This document shows, piece after piece, positions 1-11,739 of a stretch of 64,000 bases of DNA (its first letter is position 1; every line of letters starts with the position of its first letter). The position numbers and the translations under genes are program-made. The DNA is taken from the NCBI RefSeq assembly GCF_019925205.1, contig NC_083563.1, forward strand, positions 12,161,228-12,225,227, in the 5' to 3' direction. The notes beneath the pieces were generated by a model, which saw only the letters and a program-made list of their open reading frames with translations, searched no databases and was not told the origin of the DNA. The DNA is from Metopolophium dirhodum. Its lineage: Eukaryota > Arthropoda > Insecta > Hemiptera > Aphididae.

Positions 1-1200
1 AAATCTAAAATACTCGTATTTCTTTATCGCGCGTCTCCAACAGGCATTCCACGAAGCCCGTAAAACGATAGTGGTCGGCGACAATTATATAGCTAGGTAG
101 ATGTACCGTTCCTCCACATTGTGATATGGTGACGAGACGAGACAACAAAATTCATCCTAGTTAATAATTGTTATTTATGTTATTACCGGGCGTTTGAATT
201 ATCGTCATTATTATTATTATTTTAATTGAAAAACCCCTAGAAAAAAAAATACGAAAGCGTGTATTGTAACCAGGACGACGACGTCCGTCGGGAACAAGGT
301 TTATGGTCGTAAAAAAGTGGTTTAAACGATGTATAAATACAATAATAATCCACGGTTGGTCGGAGGGTGATGTAGGGGGGGGGGGGGGTGTTGAAGAATT
401 GCTGGGTTCGGTCGATGGTGTCTGTATATTATATTCACTATGTGACAGGTCTTTATTATTGTTAATATTATTATCATTAAAATAATCGTCGGATTGAACC
501 AGTACCGGTTGAGCGTCGCGGCGGGGTGGTTTTGGTGTGTTTGATTGTTGTTATATTGTTGTTGGGAGTGGAATACCAGTGATTCCGACTAGAGATGGTG
601 ACGGTGACAGACGCCGAGAGTGTGGCGATTCTGAGTCGTTTTATTTTAACTTTATTTTTAGGCATCTTATCCTAATTAAAATTAAATAGTATGGTGTTTG
701 GTTTTAAAAATGAATTTAGATTATCGCTTGTAGATTACCCTTAAATTTAAATGTTGATAAAATATTTAAAATTTGTAATTTGTAACTATAATGGCTACTA
801 TTTTGACTAGTTTTGACTACTAACATGACCTTTGTCTCTCAAATGCACGCCTAAAGACTGCGAATATTCTTATTTCTTAATTACCGAAGTTAATTTCATA
901 ACGATATGTGTAAACAATAACTATGTTATAATAATATATGGTATATTGTTTTGAACAAATTATGTCTTTTAAATGTATTGGTGTTTAAATTATAATAGAT
1001 TAATATTAATAAAACGTCCGTTAATATAGATATACAGCCTATGAGTTCCAATAACGTGTCAAAAAGTTTTAAAAATAACTATCCCTAATTTGAGAGTTAT
1101 ATAAATAAATATAACACATTTATTGCTTATAATAAATTATCCTAACCCGAACAAATTTTCATACAAAACAATTAAAAAAAATTAAAAATACATGCGTGAT

Positions 1201-1362
1201 ATTTTACCCCCCGGTAAAATCTCTATTGAATAAAACCCCCAAAATATTTTACCGGGAAGTAAATAATATTCTCTAGTGAAATTGTACCCACCGGTATTTT
1301 CTGGTAAAATTATACCAGCGGTAGGGGGGGGGGGGTAAAATTTCACTAGAAATAGTTTACCA
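1201..1362. repeat. Inverted repeat with CTAGTGAAAT arms and G/C runs
   Basis: TCTAGTGAAATTGTACCC (about 1272-1289) is mirrored by GGGTAAAATTTCACTAGA (about 1333-1350). A related TTTTACCCCCCGGTAAAAT motif lies just to the left (from 1203), and ATTTTACCGGG follows at about 1247. The copies look like a degraded cluster of one short repeat, possibly MITE ends. The 12-G run at 1324-1335 belongs to the right arm. Confidence 0.5.
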
Positions 1363-4300
1363 GATGTTAATATACCATATCGACGACATTATTAGTTTCA
1401 TTTCACACGTATAACCTACCGTTTCGATATAATGTCTCGTGTAAATGAACAATAATTATTTTACCGACATGCTGAGTACGCACAAGTGCAGTACGTATTC
1501 GTTTTTTGTTGGAATCTGATTGCAGGTTCGATAAATAAACACCATGAAATTATTATTTTTAAGAGACATTTTCATTTGGGGGTGGGGGCCGGGCGTGTAG
1601 TATAATTATAGAAGTCCAATATAAGTTTCGATCGGTACTTTTCTATAGAAACGAAATCGAACCACTGCAAGAGTTGGTATACCAGATAAGTACCAAATTA
1701 TTGTTATATAGTTTATCAATAGTTAGCGAAACAAGTACTATTATTTGAAAAGTTCTAGTCTCGAAAACTATAATAGAATTACACGTCAATTAATTGGGAT
1801 AATAGCTGCATCCATTTAATTTTGTCAACAAATCTACTTATTTCGAATTTTTTGGTTTTTCTAACGCACAGTGATTCATTGTCATTTTCGTATAAATCAT
1901 ACAAAGGATCGGAGACAACAAACCACTTTACAACTTCAGAGTCATCGTTTTATTTTCCGTGTTACTCAATTTTCACTGCGAATAGAAGAAGCGCGCGTTT
2001 GGGGAGAATGTAGGTACGTGTTCAGACGTGGGTTCGATAAAAACTAATTTAGGCGAATCCGTAATAATAATAATAGATCGCGAAACGAATGTTGGCAGTG
2101 AATATTATCATAATGCAATATTATGGTGTTGAGAGTGGAATTATTATTGCCGGATAGTTGTAGTCGCGTGCTTATTTTACGACCTTGACCGTGACCTTGT
2201 GGGACAGGATCACCCTACGGCCATACAACGCCACCGTCGTCGTCGTCGTCGTTCCGAAATCTCGCCAAACGGGATAGTTTTGTTTACGTTTGGATTTTCA
2301 CGTAGTACGTACAAAATATGTATATACAACGTAAAAATAACAAAATTTTAAGTAAAAATATATTATGTGTTTATTTTCAACACTCATATTATGGTATGTC
2401 AGAGACTCAACAAACGTTTACCAAGGGTTCAGTTTTAAACATTTTTTTACCGTATACCTATAGTATAGTTCACGACTCACGTATTAGTTTGATAGTATTA
2501 TAATAATTATTTTAATCGAAATTGCAATAAAACTAGTGTATATTACGAAATTCATGTAGGTATAGTAATAGTTTATTGGACAATAGTTTTACAGTAGATA
2601 AATCTATGTATGGCCAGAAGATGCATGTAATACTAAGTTTTTGTTTCCATACAATTATGTTGAACACAAATCTACAATATCGCACGGTTGATTGTTACTC
2701 TAATAATATAGTATATAATTTTCATAATTTGCTTATTGAATTATATGTTACATAATAAATTGAATGTAATATTTTATTCATTGAAATATCATGAGGAATA
2801 AAAATATCACCTACTCGATAGTTAGTGATTCTCTTAACGATAGATTAAACTAGTTCAAAAAACATTGTACTCTCACTGTGAAAACATTACACAACACGAA
2901 TATAAGCACATAAAATATCTTAGGTAATATCGTCATTTTTTCTTTTAATTATTCTCCTCTGATAAGAAAGTATTTATTGTTTTAAATTTTATACAAGTGT
3001 ACATAAGTAAACACAAGAGAAAACAAATAATATAGAAACAGTCAACATTTTTGTATTTTCCGTAAGCCTTGACGAATGTATCGGGTGAGAAGCGTGGTTC
3101 TTTTTTTAATAAATTAGTTAAAAAATTGATTTTCATCAGACTTCTACAACACTCGTACAATATAGGTTGGAAAACCGTATACAACGGAAGTTGTTGGGAA
3201 TTAATTATTTTTTAAAAACATATTTTTTTTTTAAATTGTCTTATAATTAAATATTTATGATTTAAACTTTATTAAAAGTAAAAAAAATTATACAGTTAAA
3301 CGCACCACATGCAGAAGCTGCAGAGACAAATACCGGCTTTAAATAGGATCAACACAGTAAATAAAATATGTTGTTCGAGCCGAACTGCGACGAACGGAAG
3401 ATAGGCAAAAACGAAATATCGATACATAGTAATAATATTATGATGTCTGGTGTACGAAAAACGGATAAATACATCTTTTAGCGCATAATACGAACATTAT
3501 AATGTTATTTATTATTATAGGCTGTATACTAACATTGACCACATTATAATTGTACGCGTTTCGTATAGAGTATATATACGATACCTTCCGACGCATGCAG
3601 TAACGCATCGTAATATAGATCTGTTATCATTTCGCCCACCACCCCCTCCCCCGCCCCCACTCACACACTAGTTTTCATTTTCTTCTGTTTCTCACGACAA
3701 GCCCGACAGCACGCCCGTAATATACCCATTATAACAATATCTGCACAACATAATATACTACGGCGAGAAAACGCCGCGGCCGTATAGATAAATCATTACT
3801 GCGCGAGACACGCGAGCGACTCTATAATAATATTATAATCATGACGGTAATAATAATATTATGAATTTATAACCGTAAGTATGGTATGTATAGGTATATA
3901 CGTGTACGATATTAAATTATACGACAAAAAAACAAATTGTCGTACCTACGTTCTTGCCGCGCGTACCGGTTCAAAAGCGACTGCGTTTTGCCGCCGCGGA
4001 GTGCAGACTTATTTAAGTATACATTACGTTATTATGATTATTAAATCGTGCGTGCGTGTACCGCGTGCACTCTGCGCAGGTATAAGTAGGTATATTGTAT
4101 ATACCGGGAGCAAAACCGACAGTTTTGTTTTAATACCGCGCTAACCGAATGCAGTGTGAGGGGGAAAAACGACAAAACTTAGCATGGGTCTATGGCTAAT
4201 TCTATATATTTCCACTTCAAATTATGGAACACGCTCGATACCACATTGGGCGAACTATCAAAGCTCGAACAGAGATGAAACAGTGATGGTTATCCGAGTT

Positions 4301-5033
4301 CGTCGATCGTATCACCGTATCCCTCAATTTCGACACCCTAGGATTTTGACGTGGGTAATTTGAAGTCAAATGAACAATTGAAATGTAAAAGTTAAATATA
4401 CTTTAAAACACATTGACTACTCTGTCGTCAGGCTTAAGCGTATTATATTAAACGTCACCCCGGGTCCGCAAGTCCGCAAGTTGCACTTCAGTGCAGGTTC
4501 GCCGGAGGAAGGTTATAGGTACCTATAAATTGTATATAAGCTGGGCAATTATTTTCCACTTAACGAGTGCATTTTTTTCTTTTTTCATCATATTATTTTA
4601 CGAATATGGTATACTATATCTGCTGTCACAGTATGTGGGCGCGGGCATGATACATTTTGAAGGGGAACATAATGTTATTACTTATTACTCTTCACTGGTG
4701 GAAAACAAAAGTAATCTAAATATTCAATATTTCGGGCATATGGCTCTCACTCATCTTTATTTATCTAATTATACCTACAACCGAACCGGTCCCAATATAT
4801 TTTGTTCGTCTATAGGACAAAGGTTTATCGCGTATAAACAAAATATGATTATTTTTAACGGTGATCGTCATAAACGGACATAATATGACATATCAAACAT
4901 ATTAACATAGATGTGATTTTGGGCTGTGTACATACAAATTGTTTTCCAACTGATTTTCGTAACGCTTTGTTAATTTTCATAGAAACTCAAATCAACAATA
5001 AAAAAAAAAAATGTAATTGAATTGAATTTCTAA

Positions 5034-5149
5034 CAAAGTAAAGCATGCCACTAGATATTTTTGCACTGCAGCACTATACCCAAAAACATTTCTATGATTC
5101 CTAAATTGCCTTGCACTGCAAGAAAGATATCTAGTTGCATGCTACTTTG
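5034..5149. repeat. Compact hairpin, possible MITE remnant or structured RNA
   Basis: The left arm (CAAAGTAAAGCATGCCACTA at 5034) pairs with the right arm (TAGTTGCATGCTACTTTG ending at 5149). ACTAGATAT and ATATCTAGT extend the stem, and GCACTGCA appears on both arms near the loop. About the outer 26 bp pair with only one or two mismatches and a one-base bulge; the inner part is less regular. Nothing coding overlaps it. Confidence 0.6.
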
Positions 5150-8100
5150 ATTTAAACCCTGCAGATACGTACAAATTTTTTTCATGATCGATGTGTAGAC
5201 GGTTGAACGTATTATATAATTTCATACAGTTGGTTCGGACCAACGATACACCGGGAAAAGTATAATATACCGACGCAAGTAATACAACATATAATATTTA
5301 TATATTCAATATTTTACGGTGTATACCTATACTATGACGTATGGTATTACTTCTCTCAAGCGACGGTCCCTGAACGACGCAAAATAATATTATATTATTC
5401 TCCGCGAACGCTATTCCAATTCCACTCACACCCACGCCCACACACTGTCTGTCGAGTCATTATAAATATTATATTCGTATATAATGCGAACACGTCGACG
5501 ACGACAGTGCACGAGCCGGAGATCCATCCGCTGTTGCGGCAGCGTGCCACCTATATATGCTACCGTGGGAATGACGGTATTGGACACGGATGAATACCGT
5601 TAGGGCTTGAAGTAAAGTCGTAGAATAAAATATGACGCGCCGTGTGCATAATACAATTTACATAATGTTGTATTGTTCGACGGATGATATTGAATTTTTC
5701 AGACCGAAAAGATTGTGCAGAGTTGTGACAAAGAGCCGCACGCTCAGAGTTTGACACTGCTTCGGCGGACCCGTGATGATGAGGATAGATTCACCCAATA
5801 GCTTTTTTTTTAAAGGTGGTCAAATAATCATATTTTGAAATTAGTGCCTACAGTTCAATAATTTCGAACGATTAAATGTTAAAAATAATTATACGACGAC
5901 CGATATTGTGCATGTTTGTACTATAATTAGGTGTTGAAAATATTGGGACCCAGTACATATTACAGAGTATTGACTTTTGGTTATTTATTAGTCATTATAC
6001 TATATAAACTATAATATTATGGTCATTACTCATGAAATCGGTTTAAAATGTCAGTTAACTTGGTGGTTGAACAAATATCCTTGCTCAAAAAACGCGTATG
6101 GAACTTGTGAAAACTTTGTTAAACACCGTACCTATTGGTATATTGGGTATACATAGTTCTGTGGCTTGGTGCAAAAAGAGCCAATGTCACATTTTGACAA
6201 AATTGAGATTATTTGACCAATGTCATGAAAATTTGCTTATGTTACTTGTGTTAAAAGGGCCAATGTCTCTTATGCTGTATGACCAAAAAGGGTGTAACCA
6301 GTGTATTAGTGTATTACACAACACAATCGAAGAACATTAAAATATTAGTTATCGGCGTGGTGGCATATAATCCACGGCTAATACGATTATACAAAAAAGA
6401 TTTGAATTTTTACGATGACATATTCTGACGTATTTTTCATGCACGCACGTTTTTTATGAATTTCAAAGCATTTAGGTAGCCAAGCGCTGTATAATAATTG
6501 TATATTAGTGTGATATTATGTAATCAATTATAAAGGTACCTATTAATAATTATTGTTAACTATTTTATGAAGTTTTTTTTTATTTTACCAACATGACCGC
6601 TCTTACAAAAGTCCCTCGGTAAATATATTAATTATTCATACAGTACCTATCAAAATCAATATAAAATAAAGATGTCCACCAGGTTTCTACGAATATAAGC
6701 AGATTTTAAATACTGTTATGGCGATGGTCCGTTCTCAATATGTGTATTCTCTTAATAAAATGTTGTCGTTTCTATTGATTTATAATATATATCAAACTCT
6801 AGTGTAGGTTTAGTCAATGTAAAATAAAACAGTTGCATGTTTACTAATTAGTATAATATCATTAGTGAGTTATTAGGTATTTATTTTTCACATAATTATT
6901 CGACTAATTAATTGTGTCCTCGGCAGTGTTTTTTTTTATCAAATAATCATGTAATAATTGTGGAGGTAGTGATATAATCGAGAGAAATAAATATTACAGT
7001 TAAACCTACATAATTAAACCACGATTTCTGATTGCTGGTGAAAGATAATGAATAAGTGGAAAAAAAATCGTAACAATTTTTATTGAAATAAAATACATTT
7101 GTGAATTAAATACATTTGCTTATGTTTTCAAATAAATAATCAATATACAAAATGGACTTTTATACATCAATATTCAACTATGCATTTTTCTGAAAAAAAT
7201 CATCTGTATTTTTCAAAGAGTGCCTTTTTAATGCCATCATATAATTATGGCGTACAGTCCTACAGAACTATGAAAAGTGTATGATCGACCAGTGCTCAGT
7301 GGTCATCGGTCAGAAAACAGACTATAATATAATAACTTTTTGTCACACCTTCCCTGAAAGTTTAGTTTTGATGACGGTTGAAGGGTTGGAAAGCGATCTT
7401 TTTCATGAATTGAGAATCCCCATAGTGCCAGGTGGTAAAGTGGAAACCCCCAAAAGTGCTGGGCGTATTCCCAGACACTGAAATCTATATCACGTTCTTT
7501 ACAAAACATAAACTTTTGGTCACATCTTATATTCATATATTATTATAACCTCCTTCTGCATGACGCGTACACAATTTTCTTTCATGAAATTGTTTTCGTA
7601 GAATAATTTGGTTGTTGCATATTATTATAGATCCCTGCATAGTGCATTATTTACCTTTGCCGTGATCGATGAACGCAGAGGCGTGACAAAAAAATAATAT
7701 GCGTGGCTCGTTTGAGAAGCAAATGCGGCACGAGCGACTGAAATAGTTCACTTCCCGCTCTTGACACACAATACACCTATTATAAAATCCCATGGAAAAA
7801 TCGAATTTCTGATACCAAATATTGTAAGGTCTTTAATAATAATTATTAATAAATAATTATTACCTATCTAAATTTCTAAATTATACTTATTATATTACGT
7901 GGAGGTACACGATACAACTGTCAATATAGTTATATACGTGTACTAATATATTAGTGCACGATTATTCGATAATAAGTAAAATGGTTTGCGGATTTTTGGA
8001 ATAAAAATTAAGATATTGCGGTAGCTAATTGCAATGATCCACAAATACCATAAACTTATCATTTACCCAAAAAACCAAACGTTTTTATTAACATTATTTA

Positions 8101-9214
8101 TTATTATTGCTTATAAAATATCACCACCTATCACCCGACGAATTTTTCCACCGGATGTCACAATAATTGCGATGCCTAGAGGCTAGAAGTATAGAATGCG
8201 CGCCACTGGTAAATGTATCTATGTATAAATTAGGCAACTCTATATTTTCCAATATTATGAGAGTTAACTTTCCCAAAAAATCGAGGAACCAAAACTCTTA
8301 CAACACTATAGATTATAAAATATAAAGTTACTCAAATCACATGACACATCTCATCACTAATAAAAGTTATATCTGAATAACTCAGATAGGTCTCATGCTA
8401 TAATTGTACAATTTTTATGTATAGACTATCACACGGTATAAATCGTTCACATCGTTCAACTATAATTATTATATTCAGGTGGGGGTAGAGTATCAGAAAA
8501 TATGAATCAATTTAAACGAAAAATGAAGAAAAAAAATGGATTTAAATTAATATTACAAAAGAGATTGAGTGTCGGGCACTACAATTTTTGACCAACAATA
8601 ATTAATATAATTAAACGATAGAATGGCCGCCACTTAAATAAAACTAGAAATCTAATAGTAGAGTTGTGTATACTCACATCATAATACAGTCGTTAATAAC
8701 ATTTTTAATACAAAACATGATCAGTAAATGAGTTCCACTCAAAATTCGTTTTCCAAATACCGACTGAGATGATTTATAGCTTTTAAATTTAATATAGAAT
8801 CTACACAATAATCACGCCGCCTCTACATAACGACGAAAACGCCTGCGCACTGATTTCCTCTCCCTCCAACGAGTGTCCTACAACCGAAAAGACACCTAGC
8901 TCAGTATAAATTTATCCAAAATCTCTTTACAGGCTTTTATTAGTGTCCACATATCTAATATAATTAATTAATATACACAGTACGCACATCACTACATAGT
9001 GCATTTACACGCTGGCGGCTAATGTTCAATTAACTTGTTGACTGTTAATGATATTTAATATAGATTATACATATTATAATATAGGCTTCGGGCTTAATTT
9101 GCTGCTGTAGTATGTTTGAAAGAATATTCAATTTAAACACCGCCTTCCGTCCCTTTTTATAATAAATATGATTTACTAAAAGGTTTGAGCTTAAGATTTA
9201 CTTAGGACTTAAGG

Positions 9215-9476
9215 CAGTGGCGTATTTAAGGGGGGGGGGGTGACGTAGGGTTCACATCCCCACCCATTGGCTTTGAAGTGGATAATCTTCCATATTGTGT
9301 TTGATGTGAATTTTGAATCAATTCAAATTATATTCATTGTTTCTTATCGTTAAATATTTTACTACCTAAGTAAAACGTTTTGAGAGTGAGGGAATTTTCT
9401 AATTTCCCCTCCCATTTAGCTATGTCATTTTCTTTTTTTGATCCCCCCCTTTTCAGAAATCATGACTATGCCACTG
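9215..9476. mobile_element. hAT-like MITE with degenerate 8-bp target duplication
   Basis: This 262-bp element begins CAGTGGCGTA and ends in the inverse of it (TATGCCACTG). Inside the ends, a run of G on the left faces a run of C on the right, so the terminal 30-35 bp can pair imperfectly. The 8 bp before it (ACTTAAGG) and after it (AAATAAGG) match at 6 of 8 positions, as expected for an aged hAT target-site duplication. No transposase frame is present, so it is non-autonomous. CAGTGGCG-type ends with 8-bp duplications are typical of hAT-derived insect MITEs. Confidence 0.7.
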
Positions 9477-10171
9477 AAATAAGGTAGGTATTTAATACAT
9501 TTTATTTTACGATTGATAACGAAATATAATTTTGTACCTATAGGCATATTAGTAGATAATACAGATCGTATTAATAATATTAGTTATTATTACTGATTAG
9601 CCCCAAAAATGTTTTCAAAAAAACATTCTGCAAAAGGATCGCTGTATAGGCGCATCATCTGATCGGACCTAACCTGTGCCACTAAAGACTGATTTTTTCA
9701 CTATTTTATTTTTTATTATCCTATAACATATCCAATACAATGTATAAGAAAAATGGTATGAAAATATCACACATTATAAATTAGAATATCATTGCAGTAA
9801 TATTTTAAATTATGATTTACCAGTATTATGGATATTATTTCACATCCATTTAGTGTGTACAATATGCATTTTGTAACAATGACATTTTCATTACCCAAAC
9901 ACGTCACACGTGTGTCGTGTAGGGTTTATTTTTTAAGAATATATCAAACGAATACATTTTCAAAAAGTAGATACATAAAATACAATATATAATATAGGTA
10001 GTGAAATTAATTTCAGTATGCGATGGACAGTATTTTACTGTAAAAACGATTCATAATATATATTATGATTATAATTTATAAATATAAATAATAATATTAT
10101 AATATTTAACAATGATAATGTTATGTACCTATCAATGTTATTTGTGTTTGTGTGTTTAATGTTTATAGTAC

Positions 10172-10476
10172 CTGAACAGCCCACAATAGGACGTGGTGGG
10201 GTCGAACGATTGATCGAGTGGTACGACCCTGTCAAGGAACTTTGGCGTGAGAGTCAGCGACGACACGGCGGCCAAAAAGCTGTGGTCGCCGAGTTCGCCT
10301 GGCTCAACTCCACATCGTCCGCCACCGCCTCCGCCCCCGCCGATGGTACCGTTGCGAGTTGGTTCGCCACCAGCACTTCCTCCACTTCCACCGCCCGCAC
10401 CAGTCGACACCACTCCGTTTCCCTGTGACACCAACCGCGTCGAGTCCACCATAAACTTGGGCCTCTGGCACATTTC
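10172..10476 (-). CDS. Calpain-like gene, exon for start of protease core, catalytic Cys replaced by His
   Basis: This is an internal coding exon of 305 nt. The acceptor is TTCTGTTCCAG/GAAATG and the donor is TTCAG/GTACTA. It starts in phase 0 with Glu, completing the RPHE motif of the previous exon, and ends in phase 2. Residues 1-14 read EMCQRPKFMVDSTR, the usual calpain (I/M)C..P.F.V..(T/S)R block. Residues 20-57 are a Gly/Ser-rich insertion with eight consecutive Gly. Residues 58-76 match the active-site helix (PGELGD..SFLAAVSSLTL), followed by RVVPLDQSF (83-91) and YCGLF (97-101). In active calpains the motif is GDCW; here residue 65 is His (codon at 10284-10282) and residue 66 is Ser, so the nucleophile is absent. 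Insect Calpain-C is the known fly calpain lacking catalytic residues, so this is probably its counterpart. The next expected block (GEW..V.VDD) was not found downstream in the window. A pseudogene is unlikely given intact frame and splice sites. Confidence 0.94.
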
Positions 10477-11696
10477 CTGGAACAGAAAATCGTTAGTCGC
10501 GATTCATGGTTATAATATTTTATATTATAATTTATTATAATATTATGTGGTACACGAACATTGTCTCATGCAACCACTTGCAAAGCTCGAGACTTGATTA
10601 CAACATTTAAAAATACTATGTCGTATTTAAAATTTAAATATGCACTTAATAAATCAATTGAAATATGCGCCGTCGATAATATCATATGCGGCGAAATATG
10701 TAATTATACAAATATCAAAGCAATAAATATTATAACTCTACACATTTTCCTAGTTAAATTGATAATAGTGAAGCAGAACAACAAAAACATACATATTTTT
10801 TTATGGTTACCATTTAAATAATTATATTGATGTTTTGTTATCAAGTTTATTGTCACATAAATTTATTTTTGATAAATTTCCAAAATGATAAATATTATAA
10901 TAATTATTGTAATATTGTGTAAGTTTATTTTTGTATTTAGTTTATCAAAGAACTACGCCTACTGTATATTACAGCATATATTTTCTGTATTTTTTACCGA
11001 AGCAACCTATGGTTTTTGAATAATTAATTTACAATTTTTGAATAGGTGTAATTATTTGTACATGCCTACATAATTTTATTAATGAATTAGAATTGTTGGT
11101 AATTTAATCAAACAATAATGGTAACTGTAACGTTATTTTATATAATATGTACATTGTACATATAGGCCCGACAAACTATTTAAACAATAAACTTTCTATT
11201 ATTTCTGCATCCTACACACGTATTTTCAGCTGGTTATGAAATAAAAAAAATGAACAATATATCATAACAATTGAATAAAATGTCGTCGTTAATAATAATA
11301 ATAATTGAATAATATTGAATATTTTCCTTTTTATATTGGTATCTATTAAATTCAACACAAAACTTAATATTTCTCTGCCTAGATCAGAGTTGATTCCACT
11401 GTCCTAAATACAAGAAAATAAAATACATTTTTACATTGACTTTGATCCAATATATCGTAGTGAATATTGTGGAGCATTGAACGAGGTCCGACGAGCATGC
11501 TACAAAACTACGTATATTTATCTAATGTATTAGCATCATTCAAGATCCGTCAGTCCGGCAACACAAAAAATTTCAAATTTTTCAAAATGTTGAAGTCAAA
11601 TCTTACTAAAAAACTAGTAACCAATTCGTAATAATTTGTATCCGCAAAATCAGAATTTGTAACCTTAGTCTTAACCTCTGTATTTCTGTTTGATTC

Positions 11697-11739
11697 TTCG
11701 GGTGCTGGGTTGACGAATTCGGGGTGCCGGGCTGACGAC
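11697..11739. repeat. Imperfect 21-bp tandem duplication
   Basis: TTCGGGTGCTGGGTTGACGA is followed directly by TTCGGGGTGCCGGGCTGACG. The pair is a GC-richer patch in the calpain intron with no clear function. Confidence 0.7.

Larger units (their letters stand above)
1..10171. other. Non-coding stretch downstream of the last recognised calpain exon
   Basis: If the calpain-like gene continues, this is the start of its next intron, because the exon at 10172 ends with a donor in phase 2. I looked for the following calpain blocks (GEW..V.VDD, the His-box and RNPWG) on the minus strand and saw none. The sequence is AT-rich and carries G-runs at 375-388, 1324-1335 and 9230-9240, a (GTC)n tract near 2231-2252, an inverted repeat near 1.2-1.36 kb, a hairpin at 5034-5149 and a hAT-like MITE at 9215-9476. 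Short open frames here have no recognisable products. Confidence 0.6.

Noticed and set aside
2160..2290. Minus-strand frame with a Thr run (TTTTTT) and a basic tail
   Set aside because: It comes from a GTC trinucleotide repeat; no acceptor or calpain motif supports a terminal exon.
6098..6340. 80-codon plus-strand frame with three CCAATGTC words
   Set aside because: Spacing of the words is irregular (36 and 43 bp) and the peptide has no recognisable motif; it is a chance frame or weak repeat remnant.
10247..10540. Plus-strand proline-rich open frame across the calpain exon
   Set aside because: It is the reverse-strand shadow of the Gly-rich calpain coding sequence (GGN codons read as proline on the other strand).
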